In this document: piece after piece, positions 1-8,640 of the stretch
Numbering within the stretch: the first letter of the stretch is position 1
How the letters are laid out: every line of letters starts with the position of its first letter
Position numbers and translations under genes: made by a program
Assembly: GCF_000213575.1 (NCBI RefSeq)
Contig: NZ_GL892004.1
Span: 734,846-798,845 of the forward strand
DNA length: 64,000 bases
Direction of reading: 5' to 3'
Origin: Dysgonomonas mossii DSM 22836
Lineage (GTDB): Bacteria; Bacteroidota; Bacteroidia; Bacteroidales; Dysgonomonadaceae
The notes under the pieces: generated by a model
Databases searched by the model: none
Told to the model about the DNA's origin: nothing
Seen by the model: only the letters and a program-made list of their open reading frames with translations

Positions 1-1007
1 GTTATGCAGTGCAACGAGCCATGTTGACGTATCAGCGCAGAACAATCTATTCCTATGATTTCTCTTGTAGGAAAAGCAATCTCTAATTTTTCTTTAGCCT
101 CTATATCTCTTTCCAAATCGTTGTAGAATGGAAGTAGTACAACGTCGTTCATTATAAGGAAATTGGCATAGGTAGCCGGAAGCCTTTCATTGTCTTCGTC
201 GTATACGGCTTTTGCCATAGGCAGCGGGATTAGCTTATATGGATTCCCCTGATAATCGGTGAAGGTTTTTAATTGTTCCTCCATCTTGGCTAATGCCTCA
301 TAATGTTCGTCGTTTTTATCTTCACATTTTACATATACAATTGTATGCTCGTCACAATAACGAGCCAATGTATCTATATGGCTGTCAGTGTCATCTCCAC
401 TTAGGTAACCATGGTCTAACCATAATATCTTATTTAGTCCGAAGGCTTCTTTTAGATACTTTTCTATTTCTTCTTTCGACATGAATGAATTTCTGTTCGC
501 AGAAAGTAAGCATTCGGATGTAGTCAAAAGTGTGCCTTTTCCGTCCGATTCTAACGCTCCTCCTTCGAGGGCAAAATCTTTCTTGTTGAGTAGCTCCACA
601 TCACTTTTAAATATACCGTTTTTGAACAAGCCTCTGCTTATTTGATTGTCGTAGTTTGATGCAAACTTTAGTCCCCACCCATTGAACGTGAAATCATACA
701 CCTGTTTTTTTCCATTGTTGATAACAGATATCCCGCTGTGATCACGTGCCCAAGTATCATTGGTTGGCAATTCTACCAATGTGAGGTTTGAGAATAAGGC
801 TTTGTGCTCTTTCAACTCATATTTTACGGTTTCTGCATTGTGACACACAACAATTAATTTTTGCCTTTTCAGTATTTCTACTGCTATATTCACATAGCAT
901 GCAGTAACTTCTTCGAGCATATAATCCCAATCGGTGTCGGGATGAGGCCACGTTAATTGGATTGCACTTTGCGGATACCACTCGGATGGAAAAAATATAT
1001 GATTCAT
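1..1007 (-). CDS. aguA: Agmatine deiminase (3' end cut by window edge)
   Basis: Hydrolyses agmatine to N-carbamoylputrescine and ammonia in the cytosolic arginine-to-putrescine route. I translated 335 codons from the ATG at 1005-1007; the frame runs off the left edge without a stop. The start reads MNHIFFPSEWYPQSAIQLTW, the middle carries the family signature HGYLSGDDTDSHIDTLARY, and the last visible residues (CSALIRQHGSLHCIT) include the catalytic Cys of the guanidino-modifying fold. Given the usual family length only a short tail is missing. Its usual partner, N-carbamoylputrescine amidase, would lie outside the window. A -7 element lies 33 bp upstream. Identity is secure from the motifs. 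Confidence 0.94.
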   Translation of the reverse strand, partial: MNHIFFPSEWYPQSAIQLTWPHPDTDWDYMLEEVTACYVNIAVEILKRQKLIVVCHNAETVKYELKEHKALFSNLTLVELPTNDTWARDHSGISVINNGKKQVYDFTFNGWGLKFASNYDNQISRGLFKNGIFKSDVELLNKKDFALEGGALESDGKGTLLTTSECLLSANRNSFMSKEEIEKYLKEAFGLNKILWLDHGYLSGDDTDSHIDTLARYCDEHTIVYVKCEDKNDEHYEALAKMEEQLKTFTDYQGNPYKLIPLPMAKAVYDEDNERLPATYANFLIMNDVVLLPFYNDLERDIEAKEKLEIAFPTREIIGIDCSALIRQHGSLHCI

Positions 1008-1040
1008 TATCAACGGTCTTTTTATTGTTTGTTTGCTACA

Positions 1041-1048
1041 CAAAAGTA
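1041..1048 (-). promoter_or_regulatory. Promoter -7 element of agmatine deiminase gene
   Basis: On the minus strand this reads TACTTTTG, matching the Bacteroidota housekeeping sigma consensus TAnnTTTG, 33 bp before the start codon. No good -33 TTTG is seen at the expected spacing. Confidence 0.55.
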
Positions 1049-1056
1049 CAAAATTA

Positions 1057-1866
1057 TTACTTCAATACACCTCCTGTTAACATCCGTCCCGAATTGATTG
1101 TTTGTCTTCGGGCAGAGAAGAAAAGTTCGGGATGAGAATAAGTGCATAAGTTCGCAATCTCTATATTATTCTTGTCGATGCCGGCTTCAATTAATAGTAA
1201 CTTATTTGCCAATTCAAGATCTATGTGCATTTTTCCGCTCTCAGTATTGCGGTATGCTATATCAGTGATGGTAAATCCTGTCTGAATAAAAGCTTCTACG
1301 ACTTCATCTCCTACTTCGAAGTGTTTCTGCGATATGCAAGGGGCTATTCCTGCCACTAAGTCTTGAGGCTTACAGCCGAATTGCTCTGTCATCTTTTCTA
1401 TTGTTTTCTCTGCAATTCGGGCTACAGTACCTTTCCATCCTGCATGTATTGCAGCAAGCACATGTTGTACAGGATCAAATATAAGAATGGGCACACAATC
1501 GGCAGTCGTAACTCCTATGCAAATATCTTTCTGATTGGTGATTAAAGCATCAATGCCATTCAGATGTTTTGCTTTTTCAAAGTCACTTCTCTGTAAGAAA
1601 TCCTTATCTATAATTGCTACTTTATCTTTATGAGTCTGATAAGGGATGTATAAATCTTCTATGGATACATTTATTTCATCAGCAAGACGCTCCTGATTTT
1701 CACTGACACAATCTGTATCATCTCCCGAATAGGGACTAAGATTTAGAGAAGCGTATGCTCCTGTGCTAATTCCCCCTTGAGTGGTGGTTGCGAAAACTGA
1801 TACGCTCTCTGTAGGAAAAGAGGGAAATGTAAGTAGATTCAGCCTATTGCTTCGAATTGTATCCAT
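1057..1866 (-). CDS. pgeF: Peptidoglycan editing factor / multicopper-like purine nucleoside phosphorylase (YfiH family)
   Basis: 269-residue cytosolic protein of the laccase-domain (YfiH/LACC1/PgeF) family. Family members act on purine nucleosides and, in E. coli PgeF, prevent L-Ser misincorporation into the peptidoglycan stem peptide. The three metal-binding residues are visible: His79 (YQTHK), Cys124 (TTADCVPILIF) and His141 (AAIHAGWKGTV). The full length matches the family. It is the last gene of the run hpt-adk-obgE-pgeF, 56 bp after obgE with a hairpin in the gap, so probably cotranscribed. The older name polyphenol oxidase should not be taken literally. Confidence 0.93.
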   Translation of the reverse strand: MDTIRSNRLNLLTFPSFPTESVSVFATTTQGGISTGAYASLNLSPYSGDDTDCVSENQERLADEINVSIEDLYIPYQTHKDKVAIIDKDFLQRSDFEKAKHLNGIDALITNQKDICIGVTTADCVPILIFDPVQHVLAAIHAGWKGTVARIAEKTIEKMTEQFGCKPQDLVAGIAPCISQKHFEVGDEVVEAFIQTGFTITDIAYRNTESGKMHIDLELANKLLLIEAGIDKNNIEIANLCTYSHPELFFSARRQTINSGRMLTGGVLK

Positions 1867-1881
1867 GTTCCTTATTTTAAG

Positions 1882-1915
1882 AAATGCCCTTGATCTCTGT
1901 TGATAAAGGGCATTT
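1882..1915 (-). terminator. Hairpin between obgE and pgeF
   Basis: A perfect 10-bp stem (AAATGCCCTT at 1882-1891 and its complement at 1906-1915) with a 14-nt loop. The U-tract on the minus strand is weak, so it may be a partial terminator or an mRNA processing or stability element that lowers pgeF expression relative to obgE. Confidence 0.6.
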
Positions 1916-1922
1916 GCTTTTC

Positions 1923-3101
1923 TTATTTATTTTCTTCTTCAGTATCTTCTCCGTAATAAAAATCCGGATCGAAATCCTCATCCTCTTCCTCATCCCAGTC
2001 TTCTTCTTCATAGTCATCTTCCGGGATAGATTCGTCATCATCATCGAATTCCACAACTTTTATGTCGAGGTTTCGATGGGTGATGCTTTCAAACGATTTT
2101 TTGTATTCGCCGTCTGCATTTAGTTCACGCCATAGCATATCTTTTAGGCCTGTAATATTATACCCTGTAATGGATGAAATAAATATATGCGGTATTTCGG
2201 GTAGATCAGCTTCCAAAGCTTCCATTAGTTCATCGTCGAGCATATCAGCTTTCGAGATCGCTAATATTCTTCGCTTATCTAACAATTCGGGATTGTACTG
2301 AGCCAATTCATTCAATAAAACTCTGTATTCTTGATGGATATCGTCAGCATCGGCAGGTACCATAAACAATAAAAGCGAGTTGCGCTCAATATGTCGTAGG
2401 AAACGCAATCCGAGTCCTTTCCCTTCGCTTGCACCTTCTATAATACCCGGTATGTCAGCCATTACAAATGATTTGTAATCACGATAACTCACGATACCGA
2501 TTTTAGGTTCAAGGGTAGTAAACGGATAATTTGCTATTTTGGGTTTTGCTGCACTAACTACCGATAGAAGTGTTGATTTTCCTGCATTCGGAAATCCTAC
2601 GAGCCCTACATCGGCAAGAACTTTTAGTTCCAGTATGACCCTGCGCTCTTGAAATGGTTCGCCGGGCTGTGCATAGCGGGGAGCCTGATTTGTTGAGGTT
2701 TTGAAGTGGTTGTTTCCTTTTCCCCCTCTTCCTCCTTTCAATAGAACAACTTCTTTTCCGTCTTCAGTAACGTCGCAAAGATATTCTCCTGTTTCGGCAT
2801 CATAGGCTACTGTTCCGCAAGGAACATCTATGATTTTAGAATCACCACTTTTACCTGTACTCAATCTGCCCGATCCACTTTCTCCATGTCCTGCAAGGAC
2901 ATGTCGCTGGTATTTCAGATGGAGCAATGTCCACATGTTTCGGTTGGCTCGGAGAATAATATCACCTCCGTCACCTCCGTCACCTCCGTCAGGGCCACCT
3001 TTCGGTATATACTTTTCCCTGCGGAAATGGGTTGAACCTCTACCACCTTTACCCGACCGGCAGTATATCTTGACGTAATCTATGAAATTTGATTCTGCCA
3101 T
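1923..3101 (-). CDS. obgE: Obg-family GTPase
   Basis: 392-residue GTPase acting in late 50S ribosome assembly and stringent response. The N-terminal Gly-rich Obg fold is at about 3-160 (repeated [10 protein letters not shown] at 39-46). The G domain starts at 167: Walker A GFPNAGKS (169-176), DxPG in [10 protein letters not shown], and SKAD as the base-specificity motif. The C-terminus is an acidic tail of about 35 residues rich in Asp, Glu and Tyr, in place of a folded C-terminal domain. Start [12 protein letters not shown] matches the family. It follows adk by 85 bp on the minus strand, with a hairpin in the gap. Confidence 0.97.
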   Translation of the reverse strand: MAESNFIDYVKIYCRSGKGGRGSTHFRREKYIPKGGPDGGDGGDGGDIILRANRNMWTLLHLKYQRHVLAGHGESGSGRLSTGKSGDSKIIDVPCGTVAYDAETGEYLCDVTEDGKEVVLLKGGRGGKGNNHFKTSTNQAPRYAQPGEPFQERRVILELKVLADVGLVGFPNAGKSTLLSVVSAAKPKIANYPFTTLEPKIGIVSYRDYKSFVMADIPGIIEGASEGKGLGLRFLRHIERNSLLLFMVPADADDIHQEYRVLLNELAQYNPELLDKRRILAISKADMLDDELMEALEADLPEIPHIFISSITGYNITGLKDMLWRELNADGEYKKSFESITHRNLDIKVVEFDDDDESIPEDDYEEEDWDEEEDEDFDPDFYYGEDTEEENK

Positions 3102-3130
3102 ATTTTTATTTATTCTATTTAGATAACAAA

Positions 3131-3165
3131 GGAAGTTATAATACCGTTCACGGTTTATAACTTCC
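3131..3165 (-). terminator. Hairpin in adk-obgE gap
   Basis: Inverted repeat GGAAGTTATAA (from 3131) with its complement ending at 3165, extended by ACCG/CGGT near the loop. The U-tract on the minus strand is poor (TTTG), so partial termination or attenuation between adk and obgE is more likely than a full stop. Confidence 0.55.
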
Positions 3166-3186
3166 CTGTATATATAAATAATTCAA

Positions 3187-3759
3187 TTATTTAACTTTGT
3201 CCACGGCTTCGGCTATAAGATCAAATATCTGATCTATGGTGCCAACACCTTTTATTGTGGCCAATTTCCCCGAATTCATATAATGATCTTTCAGTGGGGA
3301 AGTTTGATTTTTATATACATCAAGGCGGGATTTTATAGTCTCCAGATTATCATCTGAGCGTCCCGATTGTTGTCCGCGTTTAATAAGTCTGTCTATCAGT
3401 TCCGGCTCTTCTACATCGAGATTGATAACGATAGAAATTTCTTCTCCGCGTTCTTTTAATATTTTTTCAAGAGCCTCGCCTTGAGCGATTGTTCTTGGAA
3501 AACCATCGAATATAACGCCTGCTTTATCTTTCTTGCTATCCAAAACATTTGCCAGCATCCCGATAACTACATCATCCGGTACAAGCTGACCTTTAGAGAT
3601 ATATTCTTCGGCCAATTTGCCAAGTTCAGTTCCATTTTTTATCTCTGCACGTAGCACATCTCCTGTCGAAATGTGAGCGAGATTATATCTTGTGATGAGA
3701 TTTTCACTTTGAGTTCCTTTTCCTGAGCCCGGAGCTCCAAAAATTATAATATTCAGCAT
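3187..3759 (-). CDS. adk: Adenylate kinase
   Basis: 190-residue enzyme interconverting ATP + AMP with 2 ADP. The P-loop GAPGSGKGT lies at 8-16, followed by the AMP-binding STGDVLR and the signature DGFPRTIAQ. The LID region (GQQSGRSDDNLETIKSR) is short and lacks the Cys zinc cluster, so this is the short bacterial form. It lies second in the minus-strand run after hpt. The leader just upstream of the ATG holds a patch of four degenerate 7-nt repeats (3767-3794). Confidence 0.97.
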   Translation of the reverse strand: MLNIIIFGAPGSGKGTQSENLITRYNLAHISTGDVLRAEIKNGTELGKLAEEYISKGQLVPDDVVIGMLANVLDSKKDKAGVIFDGFPRTIAQGEALEKILKERGEEISIVINLDVEEPELIDRLIKRGQQSGRSDDNLETIKSRLDVYKNQTSPLKDHYMNSGKLATIKGVGTIDQIFDLIAEAVDKVK

Positions 3760-3766
3760 ACTGTTA

Positions 3767-3794
3767 GAATTACGAGTTACAAGTTACGGGTTGC
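3767..3794. repeat. Heptanucleotide repeat patch in adk leader
   Basis: Four consecutive degenerate 7-mers on the plus strand: GAATTAC, GAGTTAC, AAGTTAC, GGGTTGC. The patch starts 7 bp upstream of the adk start codon. A second, different-sequence heptad patch lies at 39966-39993 in an equivalent position. Confidence 0.75.
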
Positions 3795-3826
3795 AAACAG
3801 CAAGGCGTAAATCGTAAATATTATTG

Positions 3827-4366
3827 TTAAGAGTTTTTTATTTTGTATATGTCAGCAAGATTGCGGCCATAACCATCATAATCGAGTCCGTATCCAACGA
3901 TAAAGTCGCTAGGGATTTCTAATGCCACATAGTCTAGCTGTACTTTATGCTTTAGGGCATCGGGTTTAAGAAGGAGTGTAGTTACAAGTATTTCTTTCGG
4001 GCTATCGCATGCCAACTGTTCGAGCATCAAAGACATCGTATAGCCTGTGTCTACTATATCTTCAACAATAACTATTGTACGGTCGGTAATATCTTCTTCA
4101 AGTCCGTATATTTCTTTCAATTTACCTGACGATGACGTACCTTGATAAGATGACATTTTCACGAAAGATACTTCGCTTGGAACAGTGACACGCTTCATCA
4201 GTTCCGAAGCGTACATAAAAGAACCGTTGAGAACACAGATAAATAAAGGATCCTTACCTGCTAAATCTTTGTTCAGTTTTTCTGCGATATCATCTATTGC
4301 TTTTTCAATTACCTCCTGTGTCAGAAATAGTTCGAATTCTTTATCTTTGATTTTTACTGTCTTCAT
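3827..4366 (-). CDS. hpt: Hypoxanthine phosphoribosyltransferase
   Basis: 179-residue purine salvage enzyme making IMP or GMP from hypoxanthine or guanine and PRPP. The PRPP-binding loop IVIVEDIVDTGYT is at 98-110, and the N-terminal half has the flexible-loop SSYQGT (72-77). I chose the ATG at 4364-4366 (MKTVKIKDKEFEL): an AAGGAG-like ribosome site lies about 10 bp upstream, and a longer reading of 16 extra residues starts at or inside the promoter -7 element. First gene of hpt-adk-obgE-pgeF. Confidence 0.94.
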   Translation of the reverse strand: MKTVKIKDKEFELFLTQEVIEKAIDDIAEKLNKDLAGKDPLFICVLNGSFMYASELMKRVTVPSEVSFVKMSSYQGTSSSGKLKEIYGLEEDITDRTIVIVEDIVDTGYTMSLMLEQLACDSPKEILVTTLLLKPDALKHKVQLDYVALEIPSDFIVGYGLDYDGYGRNLADIYKIKNS

Positions 4367-4400
4367 AGAAGCTCTTCTCCTTAAATATTTTATTAAAGTG

Positions 4401-4408
4401 CAAAAGTA
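4401..4408 (-). promoter_or_regulatory. Promoter -7 element of hpt operon
   Basis: Minus strand TACTTTTG (TAnnTTTG consensus), 34 bp before the hpt start. It supports the shorter hpt start, since the transcript would begin downstream of the longer reading's ATG. Confidence 0.6.
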
Positions 4409-4481
4409 GTACATTTAGCTTAAAAATACATAATGAATTATGTTTTTTAATAAATAGAAATGAATAATTAGGGAGAAAATT

Positions 4482-4513
4482 AAAAAAGGTATTCTCAATG
4501 AATACCTTTTTTT
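4482..4513 (-). terminator. Intrinsic terminator of the AIM24-like gene
   Basis: Stem AAGGTATTC / GAATACCTT with a 5-nt loop and runs of A and T on both sides, so it works as a rho-independent terminator on the minus strand just after the stop at 4536. Confidence 0.85.
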
Positions 4514-4535
4514 ATATATAAAGAACTTTTACTGA

Positions 4536-5228
4536 TTATTGAGGCGCGCCGTACACTTCTTCACATGGTTGTACTATTACCCAACCTTCGCCTTCAAACA
4601 TCATCTGGAAGCTTTCGCCGCTACCACGTCCGATGAATGTTTTGAGGGATATATCTGTTTTTATAGTTGGAGTCAGATTGCCCGACCATGCAACAGTAGC
4701 GTTAGGGTCAGTAAATATTGGTTGTCCCGGTTTCACCAACAGTGTCATTGGTTTACCGTGAGTAGTAATAGCCACATGTCCTGTCCCCGCCAGACGTACT
4801 TGAAATAGTCCGCCACCCATAATGCCGGCAATACTTTTCATCATCTTTACATCTGACTGTATAGAATTTTCATGAGCAAGGATGTCATTCCCATTTACAT
4901 TGATAGCTTCGTTTTCAAGATATAAGATTCTTACTCTTTTCTCGAAATCGGCAGCATATACACGTCCGGTTCCGGAAGTTCTCATCATGGTGGTTCCTTC
5001 TCCCGACATTGTTTTCTTTAGTAAATTTCCGATACCTTTACTCAACATGCCTTCCCTTTCAAACTTTATGTTTCCTGTATAGGCTACCATTGCTCCTTTT
5101 TTTAACATCACCGTTTGGTTGTTGATGTTAAGCTCAAGCATATGAGTGCTTTCCAGTTGGAAGAAGTCGTTTTTTGATTCATCTTGTGCAGTTTCTTCGA
5201 TGAAAGATCTAATAGAATATTTGTTCAT
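4536..5228 (-). CDS. AIM24 / TIGR00266-family beta-sandwich protein
   Basis: 230 residues. The sequence fits the AIM24 family, which has tandem beta-sandwich repeats and no settled biochemical role in bacteria. Visible signs are GAMVAYTGNIKFE near the N-terminus, GGGLFQVRLAGTGHVAITTHG in the middle and a Gly-rich end GRGSGESFQMMFEGEGWVIVQP. No signal peptide or membrane segment. I start at the ATG at 5226-5228 (MNKYSIRSF); the 17 extra upstream codons would read into the promoter area. It is a single-gene unit with its own -7 element and terminator. Confidence 0.82.
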   Translation of the reverse strand: MNKYSIRSFIEETAQDESKNDFFQLESTHMLELNINNQTVMLKKGAMVAYTGNIKFEREGMLSKGIGNLLKKTMSGEGTTMMRTSGTGRVYAADFEKRVRILYLENEAINVNGNDILAHENSIQSDVKMMKSIAGIMGGGLFQVRLAGTGHVAITTHGKPMTLLVKPGQPIFTDPNATVAWSGNLTPTIKTDISLKTFIGRGSGESFQMMFEGEGWVIVQPCEEVYGAPQ

Positions 5229-5276
5229 ACACGTAAAGTTGTTGATGATGATTAATAAAAATTGACTATAATTCAG

Positions 5277-5284
5277 CAAAAGTA
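5277..5284 (-). promoter_or_regulatory. Promoter -7 element of AIM24-like gene
   Basis: Minus strand TACTTTTG, 48 bp before the chosen start. The longer reading of the gene (from 5279) would start inside this element, which argues for the shorter start. Confidence 0.55.
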
Positions 5285-5355
5285 ATAAAAAATAAGGTGT
5301 AAATAAAAAAGATCAGCTTTTATAGCCTGATTCAGGTAATCTCTGATATATTTGA

Positions 5356-5402
5356 ACAGAGTGAAACATTTCTTCTCATTGAGATTATTTGTTTCACTCT
5401 GT
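5356..5402. repeat. 13-bp perfect inverted repeat downstream of rnr
   Basis: Arms ACAGAGTGAAACA (5356-5368) and the exact complement (5390-5402), loop 21 nt. A second smaller hairpin (AACTGT / ACAGTT) follows at about 5413-5435. They lie in the 237-bp gap after the rnr stop; the U-tract is poor on either strand. Confidence 0.7.
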
Positions 5403-5465
5403 ATATCGTAAAAACTGTAGTGTGTCTAAACAGTTCTTCTTTATATTTGGTTGCAGAACCTCATT

Positions 5466-7622
5466 TTATTCTTCAACCAGTGCAAAATCGAGTTGTTTTC
5501 GTTCCAGATTGGCACGGGCAACTTTAATTTTCAGAGGGTCGCCAAGGCTGTAAGTGCGTTTTTTGCGACGACCTCGTAAGCAATAATTCTTTTCATCAAA
5601 TTCGTAGAAGTCATCATCCAAATCTCGTATCGGGATCATACCCTCACATTTGTTTTCATTGATTTCCGCATAAACACCCCATTCTGTTATGCCGGAAATG
5701 ACAGCGTCGAAAACCTGTCCGAGTTTATCAGACATATATTCTACTTGTTTGTACTTGATAGATGCTCTTTCTGCATTCGCGGCTAGCTGTTCCATTTCAG
5801 AACTATGTTCACATTTGCCTTCGTATAGATGTTTGTTTACACTGCGTCCTCCATCCAGGTATCTGGTGAGTAGCCTGTGCACCATCATGTCGGGGTAGCG
5901 GCGTATGGGAGAGGTAAAATGTGTATAGTATTCGAATGCCAGTCCGTAGTGACCGATATTGACTGTAGAATATATTGCTTTTGCCATCGCACGGATAGCG
6001 ATCGTAGAAATAAGATTCTCCTCTGGTTTTCCGCTCACTTCATCCAGCAGGTGATTGATAGCCTTCGATACATTTGTCTTTGTTCCATCTACTTTGATTT
6101 TGTAGCCAAAACGACGGATAAACTCGGAGAGATTTTTCATCTTTTCGGTATTTGGTATATCATGGATACGATAAACAAATGTTTTTGCATTTTTATTTTT
6201 TGGAACGTTTCCTACAAACTCAGCTACAGTTTTATTTGCCAAAAGCATAAACTCTTCTATCAGCTTATTCGAATCTTTTGCATACTTGAAGTAAACACTC
6301 AGCGGTTTTCCTTTCTCATCGATTTCGAATCTCACTTCGTGACGATCGAATGCGATAGCTCCGTCGTTGAAGCGTTTAGCTCTCAATTTCTTTGCTAAGT
6401 CGTTCAACTGTAGGATATCTTCTTTAAAGTCTCCTTCTGCTCCTTCTATTATATCTTGTGCTTCCTCGTACGTAAATCGTCTGTCCGAATGGATAACAGT
6501 GCGGGTGATTCTATGCTTTTTTATATTTGCTTCATCATCTAGTTCGAATATAACAGAGTAGCATAGTTTATCTTCGTGAGGACGTAGTGAGCACAAGTTG
6601 TTGCTCAGTCTTTCGGGGAGCATCGGGATGGTGCGGTCTACAAGATAGATCGATGTAGCTCTGCTTTCACCTTCCTTGTCTATTGTGTCTCCCTCTTGTA
6701 CATAGTGGGTCACATCAGCTATGTGGACTCCTACCTCCCAACGTCCGTTTTTTAATTGTTTGATAGATAATGCATCGTCGAAGTCTTTTGCATCTCGCGG
6801 GTCGATGGTGAATGTCGTTGTATTGCGCATGTCTTCGCGTTTGGCTATTTCTTCGGCGGAGATGTCATCCGGTATTTTATTTGCTGCTGCTTCTACCTTT
6901 TCGGGATATTTGTATGGCAGCCCAAATTCGGCGAGGATAGCATTCATCTCGGTATTGTTTTCTCCTGCCTTTCCAAGTATATCTATAACTTTTCCTATCG
7001 GATTTTTAGCTTTCTGAGGCCACTCCACTATCTCTACCAATGCTTTGTCTCCGTCATTTCCTCCTTTGAGGTTTTCTTTCGGGATGAATATATCATTTGC
7101 AAGTATCTTGCTGTCCATTACCAAGAAAGCAAATTGCTTTTGCACATCGAGTGTGCCAACAAATGTTGTTTGTTTTCGTTCCAGTATTTCTAATACTTCT
7201 CCTTCCGGATCACGCCCTTTTCGTTTTGCCAACATTTGTATTTTCACACGGTCGCCATTCATTGCATGCGCCGAATTGCGCTCGGCAATAAATATATGTG
7301 TAGATTCACCTTCTCCATCGGGTACGAAAAAGTTTTTACCATTGCTTCTTCGTTCGAATATTCCTTCAACGAAAATTCCTCTATTGTTCGATTTATATTT
7401 TCCCTTTCCGGTTTCTATTATAAAATCATCTTCTTGGAGATCGTATAGTATATTGCTTATTAGTTGTTTCTCGGCCGGTTTTTTGAACCCTAATTTTTCG
7501 GCTACCTGTTTGATGCCAAATGATTCGGAAGCATTCTTGTTGAAAAAGTTTACAACGGAATTTGTAATGTCGCTCTTAGTCTTCCTTTTGTCTTTTTTAT
7601 GAGGAGCTTTATTCTTACTCAT
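5466..7622 (-). CDS. rnr: Ribonuclease R (3'-5' exoribonuclease)
   Basis: 718-residue processive exoribonuclease of the RNB family, active on structured RNA, rRNA fragments and mRNA. Order visible: basic N-terminus with a helix-turn-helix-like segment (20-70), cold-shock-type OB domains (about 85-230), the RNB core with the catalytic Asp cluster DPRDAKDFDDALS near 280, the RRYPDMMVHRLL motif, and an S1 domain at the C-terminus (VFDAVISGITEWGVYAEINE). Full length for the family. It stands alone with a TAnnTTTG promoter 81 bp upstream. Confidence 0.97.
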   Translation of the reverse strand: MSKNKAPHKKDKRKTKSDITNSVVNFFNKNASESFGIKQVAEKLGFKKPAEKQLISNILYDLQEDDFIIETGKGKYKSNNRGIFVEGIFERRSNGKNFFVPDGEGESTHIFIAERNSAHAMNGDRVKIQMLAKRKGRDPEGEVLEILERKQTTFVGTLDVQKQFAFLVMDSKILANDIFIPKENLKGGNDGDKALVEIVEWPQKAKNPIGKVIDILGKAGENNTEMNAILAEFGLPYKYPEKVEAAANKIPDDISAEEIAKREDMRNTTTFTIDPRDAKDFDDALSIKQLKNGRWEVGVHIADVTHYVQEGDTIDKEGESRATSIYLVDRTIPMLPERLSNNLCSLRPHEDKLCYSVIFELDDEANIKKHRITRTVIHSDRRFTYEEAQDIIEGAEGDFKEDILQLNDLAKKLRAKRFNDGAIAFDRHEVRFEIDEKGKPLSVYFKYAKDSNKLIEEFMLLANKTVAEFVGNVPKNKNAKTFVYRIHDIPNTEKMKNLSEFIRRFGYKIKVDGTKTNVSKAINHLLDEVSGKPEENLISTIAIRAMAKAIYSTVNIGHYGLAFEYYTHFTSPIRRYPDMMVHRLLTRYLDGGRSVNKHLYEGKCEHSSEMEQLAANAERASIKYKQVEYMSDKLGQVFDAVISGITEWGVYAEINENKCEGMIPIRDLDDDFYEFDEKNYCLRGRRKKRTYSLGDPLKIKVARANLERKQLDFALVEE

Positions 7623-7703
7623 ATTTCTCTTATTAAATTATTTCTTAATATCTATAACAACCGTTTGTTGTTAATTTTTATCTGTATATCTGTTAAAACT
7701 ACT

Positions 7704-7711
7704 CAAATGTA
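7704..7711 (-). promoter_or_regulatory. Promoter -7 element of rnr
   Basis: Minus strand TACATTTG, a full TAnnTTTG match, 81 bp upstream of the rnr start. Confidence 0.5.
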
Positions 7712-7807
7712 CAAAAAAGTATGGATATTAGATATTAGATAAAGTATGAATAAAATTTAATTATCAAGATTTTGTGTAATTTTACATCCTGTAAAAAAGA
7801 AAATGTA

Positions 7808-8509
7808 ATGTCTTGTATTTTAAGTATAGAAACTTCTACAGAAGTATGCTCAGTAGCTGTCTCTAATCGAGGTGAAATAATATTTGAAAAAGAAAATATA
7901 GAAGGCCCTTCCCACGCTGTTCTCCTCGGAGAATATGTAAATGAAGCAATCCAATTTCTGAGATTGGAGAATATGTCATTAGATGCCGTTGCTGTTAGTT
8001 GCGGACCCGGTTCTTATACGGGACTTCGTATCGGAGTGTCTGAGGCAAAAGGTCTTTGCTATGGATTGAGTATTCCTCTGATTGCAATTAATACATTAGA
8101 ATTAATGGCTTATGGGGTTGTAAAATCAAACATGATTGATCGGTCAATTCTTCTTTGTCCGATGATAGATGCTCGTAGAATGGAGGTTTATGATACCTTA
8201 TTTGACTTTGACTTAAACTTGAAAAAAGAAATATCGGCTGATATTATAGACGAAAATTCTTTTGCTGACATTCTGAATGAAAATAAGATAGCCTTTTTCG
8301 GCAATGGCGCAGACAAATGTAAAAACGTCTTGTCGCATGCGAATGCTCAATTTATAGATAACGTATATCCGAAGGCCGCAAATATGGTGACATTAGCAGA
8401 AAAAGCCTATGAGGAAAAATCATTTGTAGACGTTGCTTATTTTGAGCCATTCTATCTCAAAGAATTTGTAGCTACTACACCTAAGAATAAGGTTTTGCCA
8501 GGGAAATAA
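7808..8509 (+). CDS. tsaB: tRNA threonylcarbamoyladenosine biosynthesis protein TsaB
   Basis: 233-residue partner of TsaD in the t6A37 tRNA modification complex; it has the ASKHA fold but is not itself the transferase. The N-terminus MSCILSIETSTEVCSVAV and GPGSYTGLRIG (66-76) are the family signatures. I chose the ATG at 7808; a start 36 bp earlier adds the unrelated peptide MCNFTSCKKENV. It is divergent from rnr and monocistronic as far as can be seen. Confidence 0.95.
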   Translation: MSCILSIETSTEVCSVAVSNRGEIIFEKENIEGPSHAVLLGEYVNEAIQFLRLENMSLDAVAVSCGPGSYTGLRIGVSEAKGLCYGLSIPLIAINTLELMAYGVVKSNMIDRSILLCPMIDARRMEVYDTLFDFDLNLKKEISADIIDENSFADILNENKIAFFGNGADKCKNVLSHANAQFIDNVYPKAANMVTLAEKAYEEKSFVDVAYFEPFYLKEFVATTPKNKVLPGK

Positions 8510-8640
8510 TCCTTTATATAAGTTGTTTTCTTATTTGTATGGTATCAGTTTTGTGATAACTATTCTTTTTTTGTGCTTACAAGCAACATTCTGAAGCTTT
8601 TTTGCATCATATATTATATAGTTAACCTACTTCTTAAAAT

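Noticed and set aside
293-484. 63-codon plus-strand frame in the agmatine deiminase gene
   Set aside because: Antisense to the deiminase frame, which runs open through the whole stretch with the family motif.
5877-7602. Open frames of 173 and 185 codons on the plus strand inside rnr
   Set aside because: They are antisense shadows of a well-conserved RNase R gene; their translations are Cys/Phe/Ser-rich with no family likeness and no promoter.
8535-8560. GTATCA / TGATAA-type dyad before the small lipoprotein gene
   Set aside because: Short and imperfect; also checked as a possible third ECF promoter (ATAAC here) but no CGTC follows at 16-18 bp.
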